Assembly: GCA_964629965.1 (NCBI GenBank)
Contig: CAZVRZ010000091.1
Location: 1-21,431 of the forward strand
DNA: 21,431 nt
Reading direction: 5' to 3'
Origin: CAZVRZ01 sp964629965
Lineage (GTDB): Bacteria; Chloroflexota; Anaerolineae; Anaerolineales; UBA4823
Shown: piece after piece, positions 1-7,675 of the stretch
Layout: every line of letters starts with the position of its first letter
Numbering within the stretch: position 1 is the first letter of the stretch
Notes under the pieces: model-generated
What the model was told of the DNA's origin: nothing
Database searches by the model: none
The model's input: the letters and a program-made list of their open reading frames with translations, nothing else
Position numbers and translations under genes: made by a program

Positions 1-249
1 TTTTTGATGTTTTTCAGCCGGTTGGCTCTACCCTTTGCCTTTTTTCAACACCCTCCCAAAGTCCTACCTTTTTTCTGATCATGCTATAATCAATTCGTGT
101 TAGCTGTTATTGTGAATAGCCGAAAGTTATTTAACGAAATGGATGCGTAAAATCGGCCAATCACTTGAGCAAACTGCTATTTTGGTTGTGAAGTTGTTAA
201 AAATACTTTTAGCGGTTTACTTAGTTAACTTACTTTAGGATAGATTGCA
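1..249. other. Non-coding leader region upstream of the epimerase gene
   Basis: No credible gene is seen here. The first 60 bases are T-rich with a short weak palindrome near 16-27 (AGCC, loop, GGCT) that could be the tail of an upstream terminator. A promoter-like extended -10 lies at 82-90, which would give a leader of about 150 bases. Near 103-120 a small imperfect hairpin (GCTGTT paired with AATAGC, one G-U pair) falls in that leader. AGGA at 237-240 is the likely ribosome-binding site for the gene starting at 250. No riboswitch is recognisable by eye. Confidence 0.5.
82..90 (+). promoter_or_regulatory. Extended -10 promoter (TGCTATAAT) for the epimerase gene
   Basis: TATAAT at 85-90 is a perfect consensus -10 hexamer preceded by TG at 82-83 with one base between, the extended -10 arrangement. 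No good -35 hexamer is seen 16-18 bases upstream, which is typical when the TG extension is present. Transcription would start near 97, far upstream of the ATG at 250. Confidence 0.5.
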
Positions 250-1203
250 ATGAACTTCTTAATTACTGGTGCAGCAGGATTTCTAGGGGCTTCGTTGGCG
301 AACCACCTGGCTTGGGAAGGTCATCAGGTACGCGGTTTAGATGATCTCTCAACGGGTGACCCGAATGCACTTTCACAGGATATTCATTTTACACGCGGCG
401 ATGTGGCGGATCGCCCCAAATTATGGACACTGCTTCAGGATGTTGATTGTGTCTATCACCTGGCAGCACGGGTATCCGTTCCCGAATCAGTGATCTATCC
501 ACGAGAATACAATGCAGTTAACGTGGGCGGAACTGTTAGCCTGATGGAAGCGATGCGAGATGTTGGTGTTCGTAGAGTGGTTTTGATCTCTTCTGGGGCA
601 GTGTATGGTGATCAAGGTGTTCAGCCGCTTAAGGAAACTGCCGTTCCATTCCCGCACTCTCCCTATGCTGTATCGAAATTGGCGGCTGAATATTACGTCC
701 GTACGATTGGCGATCTATGGGGAATTGAAACTGTCAGCTTACGCGTGTTCAATGCTTATGGACCTGGACAGCATTTGCCTGCCTCACACCCGCCTGTGAT
801 CATGAATCTGTTGCGTCAGGCGCTCCGTGGGGGAACGATCGTATTGCATGGTGACGGGCTGCAAACTCGAGATTATGTCTATGTGGATGATGTAGTGACG
901 GCAATGATTGCTGCAGCGACTGCTCCCAACCTTGATAAACTGGTGATTAATATTGGCAGTGGAATTGAAACCAGTGTGCGCGACCTGGTGCGTTTAGTCC
1001 TGGAAGTTACTACCACCAATGCGGAGATTATACATAACCCGCGTACAGATGCCGGTGTTTCTCGTATGTGCGCTGACCTTTCTCTGGCAAAGGAAAAGCT
1101 AGGTTATGTTTCCCACATTTCTTTGCTCGAAGGTTTGCGCTTGACCATCGAAAAAGATGTTCGTTTTAAGACTGAAACGGGCCGTTTTAAACGCCCTCAT
1201 TGA
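250..1203 (+). CDS. NAD-dependent epimerase/dehydratase (UDP-glucose 4-epimerase-like, extended SDR)
   Basis: A 317-residue extended short-chain dehydrogenase/reductase. What is seen: the N-terminal Rossmann motif TGAAGFLG (residues 6-13), an acidic pair DD at 31-32 where NAD ribose is usually held, LAARVS near 71-76, a Ser-rich strand end SSG at about 114-116, and the catalytic YAVSK (Tyr139, Lys143). Members of this family interconvert or dehydrate nucleotide sugars in the cytoplasm for cell-surface polysaccharide. GalE-like or dTDP-glucose dehydratase-like substrates are both possible and the sequence alone does not decide. The ATG at 250 is preceded by AGGA about nine bases upstream. The length is normal for the family. 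The next gene (ComEC-like) follows after 70 bases on the same strand, with no evident functional link. Confidence 0.85.
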   Translation: MNFLITGAAGFLGASLANHLAWEGHQVRGLDDLSTGDPNALSQDIHFTRGDVADRPKLWTLLQDVDCVYHLAARVSVPESVIYPREYNAVNVGGTVSLMEAMRDVGVRRVVLISSGAVYGDQGVQPLKETAVPFPHSPYAVSKLAAEYYVRTIGDLWGIETVSLRVFNAYGPGQHLPASHPPVIMNLLRQALRGGTIVLHGDGLQTRDYVYVDDVVTAMIAAATAPNLDKLVINIGSGIETSVRDLVRLVLEVTTTNAEIIHNPRTDAGVSRMCADLSLAKEKLGYVSHISLLEGLRLTIEKDVRFKTETGRFKRPH

Positions 1204-1273
1204 TTCAGTCTGCTCTGGCCGGCAGCATATTTTAACAACAAGTATTTCCCGATTCTAGATAACTACCTGGTCT

Positions 1274-3685
1274 ATGCCACTGTTTTGGATCTCACTGGCT
1301 TTTCTCGTAGGTGTTATTCTATCTGATCTCTTTTCTTTGCCTTTGCCAATCTGGCTTGGTCTGGCAGTTGTCGCGGCGGCCGCCTTCTGGTGTACTCGAC
1401 AGTATGCGCGGCAGCTTTCTGTACTGGCAAAACGTTTTTTTCTTTTGAGTATCCTCAAATTTCCGGATTTCTCATTACCACTCCCGACACTGATCTTGTT
1501 GAGTGTGTTGTTTCTTGGTGCGGCGCGTTTTCAGAGCACAAGACTGGTACACACAAGTGATTCACTCGCGAACTATAACGATGTTTACCAGAAGGTAATC
1601 ATCGAGGGAACGTTGGTTGAACCTGCCGAAGTAATGGACGGGCTTGCCAGGATGCGCGTCCGCGCCGAAAAAGTCAGACCCGAAGACACTTTTTTGTTTG
1701 AACTGGTTGAAGGCGATGTGCAAGTTTCGACAACTGTGGGGAAAACCTGGCGTTATGGGGATCGAGTTCGCCTGGAAGGATATTTAAAGACGCCTCCTGA
1801 AACAGAAGCATATTCCTACCGTGAATACCTGGCGCGCCATGGTGTTTATAGCTTGATGCAAAGCGCCAAAGTTCAACTGCTTCTTCCAGAACAAAAGAAA
1901 GGTCTTCGCCAGATAGCCTATCGTTTGCGCGAGAAAGCTTTTCAAATAGTTTACCGTCTTTATCCGGATCCGGAAGCATCTCTGCTGGCGGGAATTTTGC
2001 TGGGGATTGAATCGGGCATTTCGCTTCCGCTAGAAGAAGCTTTTATACGGACAGGCACGGCACACATTATCGCCATTTCTGGTTTCAATTTTTCAGTGTT
2101 GGCGGGATTTTTGATAAAACTCTTCCGCCGGCTTTTGGGACGTTGGCGTGGAGCATTTGCTGCTTTGATTGCCATTGCATTTTATACTATTCTAGTAGGG
2201 GGAAGTGCTGCCGTCGTGCGGGCTGCAATCATGGGGGGGCTGGGAGTCTTCTCCAGCCAGGTGGGGCGCCGTCAACATGGCTTGAACAGCCTGGCTTTCA
2301 TTGCTGCGTTAATGGCTTTATTCGACCCTAATGTTCTGTGGGATATCGGCTTCCAGCTTTCGGTAGGAGCGACGCTTGGATTGATACTTTTCTCTGAGCC
2401 AATAACGCAGGGTTTTGTTGCCCTGGCAAAGCGGTGGATCCCTGAACCGTTGGCTGTGCAGGTTGCCGGGCCGGTTGGAGAATTCTTCTTATTCACTTTT
2501 GCAGCCCAGGTGATGACCTTGCCTATTACGGTTTATTATTTTGGGCGCATCTCGATTTCGGCTTTGATTGCCAATCCTCTGGTTTTGCCAGTTCAACCGG
2601 CTGTTATGATCCTTGGTGGTTTGTCGATATTGGTTGGGTTAGTGATAATCCCATTGGGTCAGCTTGTTGCCTGGTTAGCCTGGCCTTTTTTGCTTTTCAC
2701 CGTTCGGATTGTGGAATCCTTAGGCGCTTTCCCTGGAGGGGAAATTCGCTTCGGGCAGGTGGCTTTCCTGGTTATTGTGATCTATTATCTGCTGGTGTTG
2801 TCTTACACATTTACTGGAAAGTATTTACGGAACTGGTTAACAGGGCAGCATATCTCCATCAGGCCTGCTTTACCATTGGCGCTTGTCCTGGTGTTGGCTA
2901 CCCTAATTTGGCGAGATGCCCAATTGGCACCCGATGAGCGTTTACATATCATCCTTTTAGATGTCTGTGACTATGGGCGGTGTGGCGAAGCAGTGCTGAT
3001 CCAGACTCCTACGGGGCGTAACCTGTTGATCAACGGCGGCGCTAGCGCCACTCGTTTATCTGCAAGCCTAGGGCGGCGGCTGCCTCTGTTTGATCGAAAA
3101 CTAGATTTTTTGATCGTGGCTGCCAATCAAGATGAGCAGCTTGCTGCCTTGCCATCGGTTTTAACCAGATTCCCAATTGAGCAGGTCCTTTGGGCTGGAC
3201 CGACACATGCCTCTCGGTCTTCTCGGCTGCTTTATGAAGCGTTGATCAATACAGATGTACCCTGGCAAAGTTTGCAGGCCGGCCAGGCGATCGATTTGGG
3301 CGAAGGTGCAAGTTTACAGACGCTCACGGTTGGCAATCGTGGCGGAAGCTTCTTATTAACCTGGCAGAATTTCAGGATGCTGATGCCTTTCGGCATCGAT
3401 TTTGACGATATAGATACGCTTGATACCGGACAGGCAATCGGATCAGTCAGCGCTTTGATCCTGGCAGATAGCGGCTATGCTGCCACTAACCAGCCAACCT
3501 GGCTGGCAACCTTGAACCCGCAGGTGGTATTGCTCAGCGTTTCAGCAACGGATACCTCGGGCCGCCCTTCTCCAGAGACGTTAACTGCTCTGGAAGGTTA
3601 TTCATTGCTGCGCACCGACCGTAATGGTTGGATCCATTTGGCTACCGATGGCAAGCATCTATGGGTGGAAGTCGAGCGTAAATGA
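1274..3685 (+). CDS. comEC: ComEC/Rec2-family DNA-uptake channel with degenerate C-terminal metallo-beta-lactamase domain
   Basis: An 803-residue inner-membrane protein. It begins with two hydrophobic segments (about 3-40), then a soluble DUF4131-like region (about 90-205). The multi-span competence domain covers about 230-520 and carries the family signatures HIIAISGFNF (264-273, usually HLLAISGLH), a conserved VRAAIM (315-320) and FQLSVGATLG (360-369). The family forms the channel that passes single-stranded DNA into the cytoplasm during natural transformation. The C-terminal part (about 555-800) aligns with the usual metallo-beta-lactamase domain but lacks its catalytic residues: LDVGQGD is replaced by a stretch with CDYGRC (565-570), LIDGG is LINGG, and the HxHxDH segment is AANQDEQL (616-623). 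The start at ATG 1274 has only a weak ribosome-binding site. No other competence gene lies in the window. Confidence 0.88.
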   Translation: MPLFWISLAFLVGVILSDLFSLPLPIWLGLAVVAAAAFWCTRQYARQLSVLAKRFFLLSILKFPDFSLPLPTLILLSVLFLGAARFQSTRLVHTSDSLANYNDVYQKVIIEGTLVEPAEVMDGLARMRVRAEKVRPEDTFLFELVEGDVQVSTTVGKTWRYGDRVRLEGYLKTPPETEAYSYREYLARHGVYSLMQSAKVQLLLPEQKKGLRQIAYRLREKAFQIVYRLYPDPEASLLAGILLGIESGISLPLEEAFIRTGTAHIIAISGFNFSVLAGFLIKLFRRLLGRWRGAFAALIAIAFYTILVGGSAAVVRAAIMGGLGVFSSQVGRRQHGLNSLAFIAALMALFDPNVLWDIGFQLSVGATLGLILFSEPITQGFVALAKRWIPEPLAVQVAGPVGEFFLFTFAAQVMTLPITVYYFGRISISALIANPLVLPVQPAVMILGGLSILVGLVIIPLGQLVAWLAWPFLLFTVRIVESLGAFPGGEIRFGQVAFLVIVIYYLLVLSYTFTGKYLRNWLTGQHISIRPALPLALVLVLATLIWRDAQLAPDERLHIILLDVCDYGRCGEAVLIQTPTGRNLLINGGASATRLSASLGRRLPLFDRKLDFLIVAANQDEQLAALPSVLTRFPIEQVLWAGPTHASRSSRLLYEALINTDVPWQSLQAGQAIDLGEGASLQTLTVGNRGGSFLLTWQNFRMLMPFGIDFDDIDTLDTGQAIGSVSALILADSGYAATNQPTWLATLNPQVVLLSVSATDTSGRPSPETLTALEGYSLLRTDRNGWIHLATDGKHLWVEVERK

Positions 3686-3727
3686 TTGAGGGCTTGTCCC
3701 GATGATTTTAAACGGGCAAGCCCTCAA
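3686..3727. terminator. Bidirectional hairpin terminator between convergent genes
   Basis: An inverted repeat with a left arm at 3686-3701 (TTGAGGGCTTGTCCCG) and a right arm at 3713-3727 (CGGGCAAGCCCTCAA) pairs over 15 bases with a single bulged base and an 11-base loop. It starts directly after the comEC stop codon and ends four bases before the stop codon of the convergent baeRF gene, so it can end transcripts from both sides. The U-tract is short on either strand. Confidence 0.8.
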
Positions 3728-3731
3728 GTTT

Positions 3732-4832
3732 CTAGTAGCGTAAAATGGCGCCGATATCGCTCAGTCTCTCTGCCGCTTGTTCGTTGTGGATAAACTCCAC
3801 ATCGCTTCCTTGCTGCATAGCCTTGCGGACAGCCATCTCGACTGCATCTTGAATCCGGTCGAATTTGTTACCACAGAAGGGGCAAGTGTGCATCTCGGCG
3901 GCAGTCAAGTAGCCGCAACCCAGGCACAAGAATCCCGGCGCCCGGTAGCCTTCGCGAACCACCAATATCTGCACGCGGCCATCATGAACGGCTGACAAAG
4001 TATCTTCAAGGTGGATAACTCCCGCTCGCTTTTTAGCTGAATTCGTTTGTACGGTTTGCACCAAATGAATTTCTTGCCGATCTTCAGCTTGTTGGCCAAT
4101 CTCCATCGTTCGAGACATTACTTCCTCGGCGCTGGCGGTCATACTCATCGGAAATGTGCCCACGATCAGGCTTTGCCAACTTTTGGGCAGCAAACTGCGG
4201 AACAAAGCCACATTATCATCTGTGCCTCCGATAAGTACCCGGCGAATGTTATTATCTGAGAAGAAGTGTGCGGCGGTATCAACAACGTCTTTCATATTGC
4301 GTTCGGTAGCTTCCTCAACATGGTTTGTTCGTCCCGCCACGCCTCCTCGTCTACCCACCATTGAAGATGCTCCGCCTCGTTTGGTGTGTCGAATACTTTC
4401 TCCGAGCACACCTTCTTGCTTGCGTAATTGGCCTAGGTGAAAATAGAATAGGCGCGCCCCTTGTTTATCAACTAAAGCAACCCCATATCCTCCATAAAAA
4501 TCTAGTAGATCGGCCAGGGGTTTCACGTGGGGGGCAGAACTGACACGCACCCGACTGCGGATCGGGACTGCCAGGGGATAAGAGCGGAAAAACTTCTCCG
4601 GCGCGCATGAAAAAACAGCCACGCTTCTTCCAGACCAATCAAACTCATGCTCAAAATATCGTTCAATGGCGGTTACATCTTGGGATAAATCGATGTCTTT
4701 CAATAGATTGCGTAACTGAATTCTGTACGCGTCTGCGCTGCTTACTACCGGATCCGTGTTCAGGTAGACACTCACTACCGGATATTTTGCCTGATAATCG
4801 AGCAGTTCCTGCAAATTGGATTCCGTCAGCAT
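3732..4832 (-). CDS. baeRF-type (Vms1/eRF1-like) protein with C-terminal zinc ribbon
   Basis: A 366-residue protein resembling bacterial archaeo-eukaryotic release factor homologues, probably baeRF family 10. What is seen: an N-terminal region opening with a strand PVVSVYLNTDP (18-28), a middle domain with GVALVDKQGARLFYFHLG (117-134), a glycine-rich loop (about 153-167: GG, then RRGGVAGR) where eRF1 carries its GGQ loop, then an L7Ae-like part including RRVLIGGTDDN (197-207). Near the C-terminus there are four cysteines (303, 306, 317, 320) in a CxxC-x10-CxxC zinc-ribbon pattern. Relatives act on ribosome-bound peptidyl-tRNA or are thought to do so; whether this one cleaves is unknown because a true GGQ is absent. 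The start is ATG at 4832, preceded by GAGAGGAG with six bases of spacing; a TTG six codons upstream lacks such a site. It follows a J-domain gene by 62 bases, which suggests shared transcription and a role in protein quality control. Confidence 0.7.
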   Translation of the reverse strand: MLTESNLQELLDYQAKYPVVSVYLNTDPVVSSADAYRIQLRNLLKDIDLSQDVTAIERYFEHEFDWSGRSVAVFSCAPEKFFRSYPLAVPIRSRVRVSSAPHVKPLADLLDFYGGYGVALVDKQGARLFYFHLGQLRKQEGVLGESIRHTKRGGASSMVGRRGGVAGRTNHVEEATERNMKDVVDTAAHFFSDNNIRRVLIGGTDDNVALFRSLLPKSWQSLIVGTFPMSMTASAEEVMSRTMEIGQQAEDRQEIHLVQTVQTNSAKKRAGVIHLEDTLSAVHDGRVQILVVREGYRAPGFLCLGCGYLTAAEMHTCPFCGNKFDRIQDAVEMAVRKAMQQGSDVEFIHNEQAAERLSDIGAILRY

Positions 4833-4838
4833 GATCGA

Positions 4839-4846
4839 CTCCTCTC
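4839..4846 (-). promoter_or_regulatory. Ribosome-binding site that fixes the baeRF start
   Basis: On the minus strand the bases read GAGAGGAG, a strong Shine-Dalgarno match ending six bases before the ATG at 4832. It favours that ATG over the TTG six codons upstream in the same frame. Confidence 0.75.
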
Positions 4847-4894
4847 TCAACTAGTGGGTGGAATACGTATGAAATTGTATGTCGCTCACTTAAT

Positions 4895-5815
4895 TTATGA
4901 ATGCGATAATAGCTGAAAAAGCTCCCGTTGTTTGGGGTTCAGGTTGCGAGGAATCTGAATCTTAACTCGCACAAAAAGATCTCCATGGGTAGAAGGATTC
5001 TTCAAGCGCGGCATGCCCCGAGCTGATAACCTGAAAGCTTGCTCTGGCTGTGTTCCTGCCGGAATCGTCAAAACAACATTGCCGGCAAGGGTAGGTACCA
5101 TGACTTCACCTCCAAGCACTGCGGTGAAAAGATCGATTGGTACAGCAGTATGCAAATTATCACCTTTGCGTTCAAAACGAGGGTCATCTGCCACTTCGAT
5201 AACAAGATATAAATCCGCTCTTTGTCCACGGTTACTGGTCTGGATGGCATCTGCAACGCGCACTTTGGTACCGGTTCGTGCGCCAGCTGGGATTTTTACT
5301 TCCAGGTGTCTTCCCTCACTGTCTAACCTTCTTGTAGCTCCTTGATAGGCTTCTGTCAGACTGATCTTGACCTGCTGTTGGTAAGAAGGGATTGCGGAGC
5401 GTTGTCCGAAATCTGGTGATGCGCCTCTTACATCTGGCATACCGCCAAATATTCTCCTAAAAAACTCTGAGAATTCGCCGCCTAGCAAATCATCCAGGTT
5501 GCCAACATCCACGCGCGCTCCACCACTGGACGGTCTGGTAAACCAATCGTCCCAATTGAACCCCCCAGATGGAGTGCCCCGCTGTTGCCAATGAGTATAA
5601 GACTCGCCAAGTTGATCGTAACGAGCGCGTTTTTGTGAATCGCTGAGCACCTGGTACGCTTCGTTAATCTCTTTGAATTTTTCTTCCGATTTTGGATCGT
5701 TGGGATTGCGATCGGGGTGGTATTTTTGTGCTAGCTTGCGGAAGGCGCGTTTGATTGTATCTTCAGAGGCATTGCGTTCGACACCGAGAACTTTATAATA
5801 ATCTTTGTATTCCAT
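4895..5815 (-). CDS. J-domain co-chaperone, CbpA-like (DnaJ without zinc finger)
   Basis: A 306-residue Hsp40. The N-terminal J-domain (about 1-70) contains the HPD motif at 33-35 that stimulates the ATPase of DnaK. A Gly/Phe/Trp-rich linker follows (about 80-135: GGFNWDDWF, then LLGGEFSEFF). The C-terminal beta-sandwich client-binding domains (about 145-300) include a GEVMVPTLAG segment typical of CTD II. The cysteine-rich zinc finger of canonical DnaJ is missing, which places it with CbpA-type class B J-proteins. It acts in the cytoplasm, delivering unfolded clients to DnaK; no dnaK, grpE or hrcA is in the window. ATG 5815 has no clear Shine-Dalgarno site, but a good promoter lies about 50 bases upstream. 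It probably forms a two-gene unit with the downstream baeRF gene. Confidence 0.88.
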   Translation of the reverse strand: MEYKDYYKVLGVERNASEDTIKRAFRKLAQKYHPDRNPNDPKSEEKFKEINEAYQVLSDSQKRARYDQLGESYTHWQQRGTPSGGFNWDDWFTRPSSGGARVDVGNLDDLLGGEFSEFFRRIFGGMPDVRGASPDFGQRSAIPSYQQQVKISLTEAYQGATRRLDSEGRHLEVKIPAGARTGTKVRVADAIQTSNRGQRADLYLVIEVADDPRFERKGDNLHTAVPIDLFTAVLGGEVMVPTLAGNVVLTIPAGTQPEQAFRLSARGMPRLKNPSTHGDLFVRVKIQIPRNLNPKQRELFQLLSHS

Positions 5816-5862
5816 GATGTAGGTCTATTGAAGTATATTTTGAATGAGCCATTTCTAGTACC

Positions 5863-5892
5863 ATTTTATGCGCATCCGGCGGGAAGAGTCAA
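5863..5892 (-). promoter_or_regulatory. Promoter for the J-domain/baeRF unit
   Basis: Read on the minus strand, TTGACT (5892-5887) and TAAAAT (5868-5863) are each one base from consensus and are separated by 18 bases. The start of transcription would fall near 5856, about 40 bases before the ATG at 5815. No CIRCE operator (TTAGCACTC/GAGTGCTAA) accompanies it, so HrcA control is not indicated. Confidence 0.65.
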
Positions 5893-5994
5893 GCACCTTA
5901 CGCCTATTCTTATAAATTTCTCATCATAAATTCGAGAATTCTGTTGAACTTACAAAATATCGATTTGAATTACCTCCCCTTTTTAATATAACCG

Positions 5995-6009
5995 TGCTAT
6001 GATTGATGC
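5995..6009 (+). promoter_or_regulatory. Extended -10 promoter placing +1 on the ATG of the first sensor gene
   Basis: TG at 5995-5996 and TATGAT at 5998-6003 form an extended -10 element. The six bases 6004-6009 separate it from ATG 6010, so with standard geometry (+1 seven bases after the hexamer) transcription would begin on the A of the start codon. No Shine-Dalgarno sequence is present, which agrees with a leaderless mRNA. No convincing -35 hexamer is seen. Confidence 0.6.
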
Positions 6010-7668
6010 ATGAACACACCCAAGGAACGTATCCTTCTTGTTGAAAGCGATCCCGAAATCGCTGATCTTATTTCTCGCCAGACTCTAGTCCCTATGGGTT
6101 TTCGGGTAGAGGTTGTTGGATCTGCTTCTTCTGCTATCCCAGAGGCATTACGGTTTTCCCCGGATATCATCATTGTCAACCTGAGTTTGCCGGGCTTAAG
6201 CGGTAAGGATATGTTGGTGGCTTTAACTTCTCAAGGTCTGGATGTGCCGATACTGGTTTTAGCTTCTGAGGGCATGGAAGGGGATATTATCCAATCGTTT
6301 CGTTTAGGCGCGGCTGACTTTCTCATGTGGCCTTTTCGTGAGACAGAATTGGTTTCTGCAGTTGAGCGGCTTCTAAAACAGGTTCGGGCGCGGCGTGAAC
6401 GAGAATTATTGTCACGGCAACTGAATCAGACCAACCAGGAATTGCAACGCCGAGTGCGAGAATTAACTACCATATTTGCCATTGGTAAAGCAGTGATTTC
6501 CGTCACCGATTTACGTTCCTTGTTCGATAAAATTGTCGAGGGGGCCGCGTACATTGTGGATGGCGATGTAGCCTGGCTCTTGATTCGGGATGATCGCAGT
6601 AAGGCTTATATTCTTAGTGCTCATCGTAATTTGCCCAAAAGCATATCTGCTTATATTAATAAACCCTGGGATGATGGATTGAGCTCCCTTGTAGCCCTTT
6701 CGGGCGAAGCGCTTTCAATTCACGGTGATCCTCTCAAGCGCTTTAAAGTCGCTCAATTAGGTCAATCTGCTCTTGTGGTACCTGTTAAAGTGAAGAATGA
6801 GGTAATCGGCCTGTTGGTGGTGGTACGGAAGGCTGCTCATCCTTTTGGTGCAAGTAATCAAGCTTTGTTGGAAGCAGTAGCGGATTACGCTTCGATCGCT
6901 CTGGTCAATGCAAGATTATTCCGTACGATTGAAGATCGAGCACATGTTCTTCAGCAGGTAGCCGATTCTGCCACGGTTAGTGAAAAGATTATTGACGAGC
7001 TTTTGCTAAAAGCTGGAAAAGAACTAGACGAATCTCTTTCAATTATTCGTGGCAATATTGATATGCTTCTTGGAAACACGATGGGCAAGCTTAATGTAGA
7101 ACAAAATAATGCCCTGATGGTTGTTAAAGATCGTCTTAAAGCTGTTGACGATATTTCCAAATCCATGTCTGCCTCCAAATCAGCAGAGAATCTGCGTACC
7201 AAAGATGCTTTGGATATGAATGATTTGATCCGTAAAGGAGTGGCGAAGTTTCAGCCATTGGTGCAGCAATTCGGAATGACGATTTTTGCCGAATTGCCAC
7301 CAAATACACTTCAGGTTAATGCGAATCATGTTCATGTCGCGGCTGCTTTGGACGCTTTGCTGTCTAATGCTATTCGGTATAATAGCCCCTCAGGCCAGAT
7401 AACTCTGCGGCTGGAAAAGAGCGCCGAATCGGAAATTCGGGTTACTGTACAAGATCATGGTGGTGGCCTTGATGAGAGGCAGCTTGGTCGGCTCTTTGAT
7501 GGGATTGTCAATAAAAGTAGTACAGCCAATCGAAGGTTTGGCGGCTTGGGAATTGGGTTGAAACTAACCAAAGAAATCATTGCATCTTATGGTGGTAAAA
7601 TTTGGGCCGAAAGTAAACCAGAACAAGGTACATCACTTTACTTTACGTTGCCTTTAGCGAAGGATTAA
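6010..7668 (+). CDS. Pseudo-receiver / GAF / pseudo-histidine kinase
   Basis: A 552-residue soluble signalling protein. The N-terminal receiver fold (about 6-122) has lost every key residue: the acidic pair is Glu12-Ser13, the phospho-accepting Asp is Asn57 (IIIVNLSLPG), the Thr is Ala85 and the Lys before Pro-Phe is Trp107. A coiled linker (about 125-155) leads into a GAF domain (about 160-302). The HisKA-like helix (about 325-395) aligns well with that of the next gene, but the H-box histidine is Lys337 (KELDESL). The HATPase domain (about 437-550) looks intact: N-box Asn453, DHGGG at 482-486, and the G2 loop GGLGIGL (511-517). It should therefore fold and bind ATP but cannot autophosphorylate on the usual His or receive phosphate on the usual Asp. 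It is followed after 7 bases by a related kinase, so the two are very likely co-expressed and may act together. There are no membrane segments. Confidence 0.85.
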   Translation: MNTPKERILLVESDPEIADLISRQTLVPMGFRVEVVGSASSAIPEALRFSPDIIIVNLSLPGLSGKDMLVALTSQGLDVPILVLASEGMEGDIIQSFRLGAADFLMWPFRETELVSAVERLLKQVRARRERELLSRQLNQTNQELQRRVRELTTIFAIGKAVISVTDLRSLFDKIVEGAAYIVDGDVAWLLIRDDRSKAYILSAHRNLPKSISAYINKPWDDGLSSLVALSGEALSIHGDPLKRFKVAQLGQSALVVPVKVKNEVIGLLVVVRKAAHPFGASNQALLEAVADYASIALVNARLFRTIEDRAHVLQQVADSATVSEKIIDELLLKAGKELDESLSIIRGNIDMLLGNTMGKLNVEQNNALMVVKDRLKAVDDISKSMSASKSAENLRTKDALDMNDLIRKGVAKFQPLVQQFGMTIFAELPPNTLQVNANHVHVAAALDALLSNAIRYNSPSGQITLRLEKSAESEIRVTVQDHGGGLDERQLGRLFDGIVNKSSTANRRFGGLGIGLKLTKEIIASYGGKIWAESKPEQGTSLYFTLPLAKD

Positions 7669-7675
7669 CCATTTC

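Noticed and set aside
4833..4850. A longer baeRF start at TTG 4850
   Set aside because: It would overlap the strong ribosome-binding site of ATG 4832 and has no site of its own.
5013..5345. A 110-codon plus-strand open frame
   Set aside because: It is antisense to the client-binding part of the J-domain gene, which is clearly the coding strand.
5816..6009. CIRCE/HrcA heat-shock operator upstream of the J-domain gene
   Set aside because: The nine-base inverted repeat TTAGCACTC/GAGTGCTAA was looked for and is not present in any near form.
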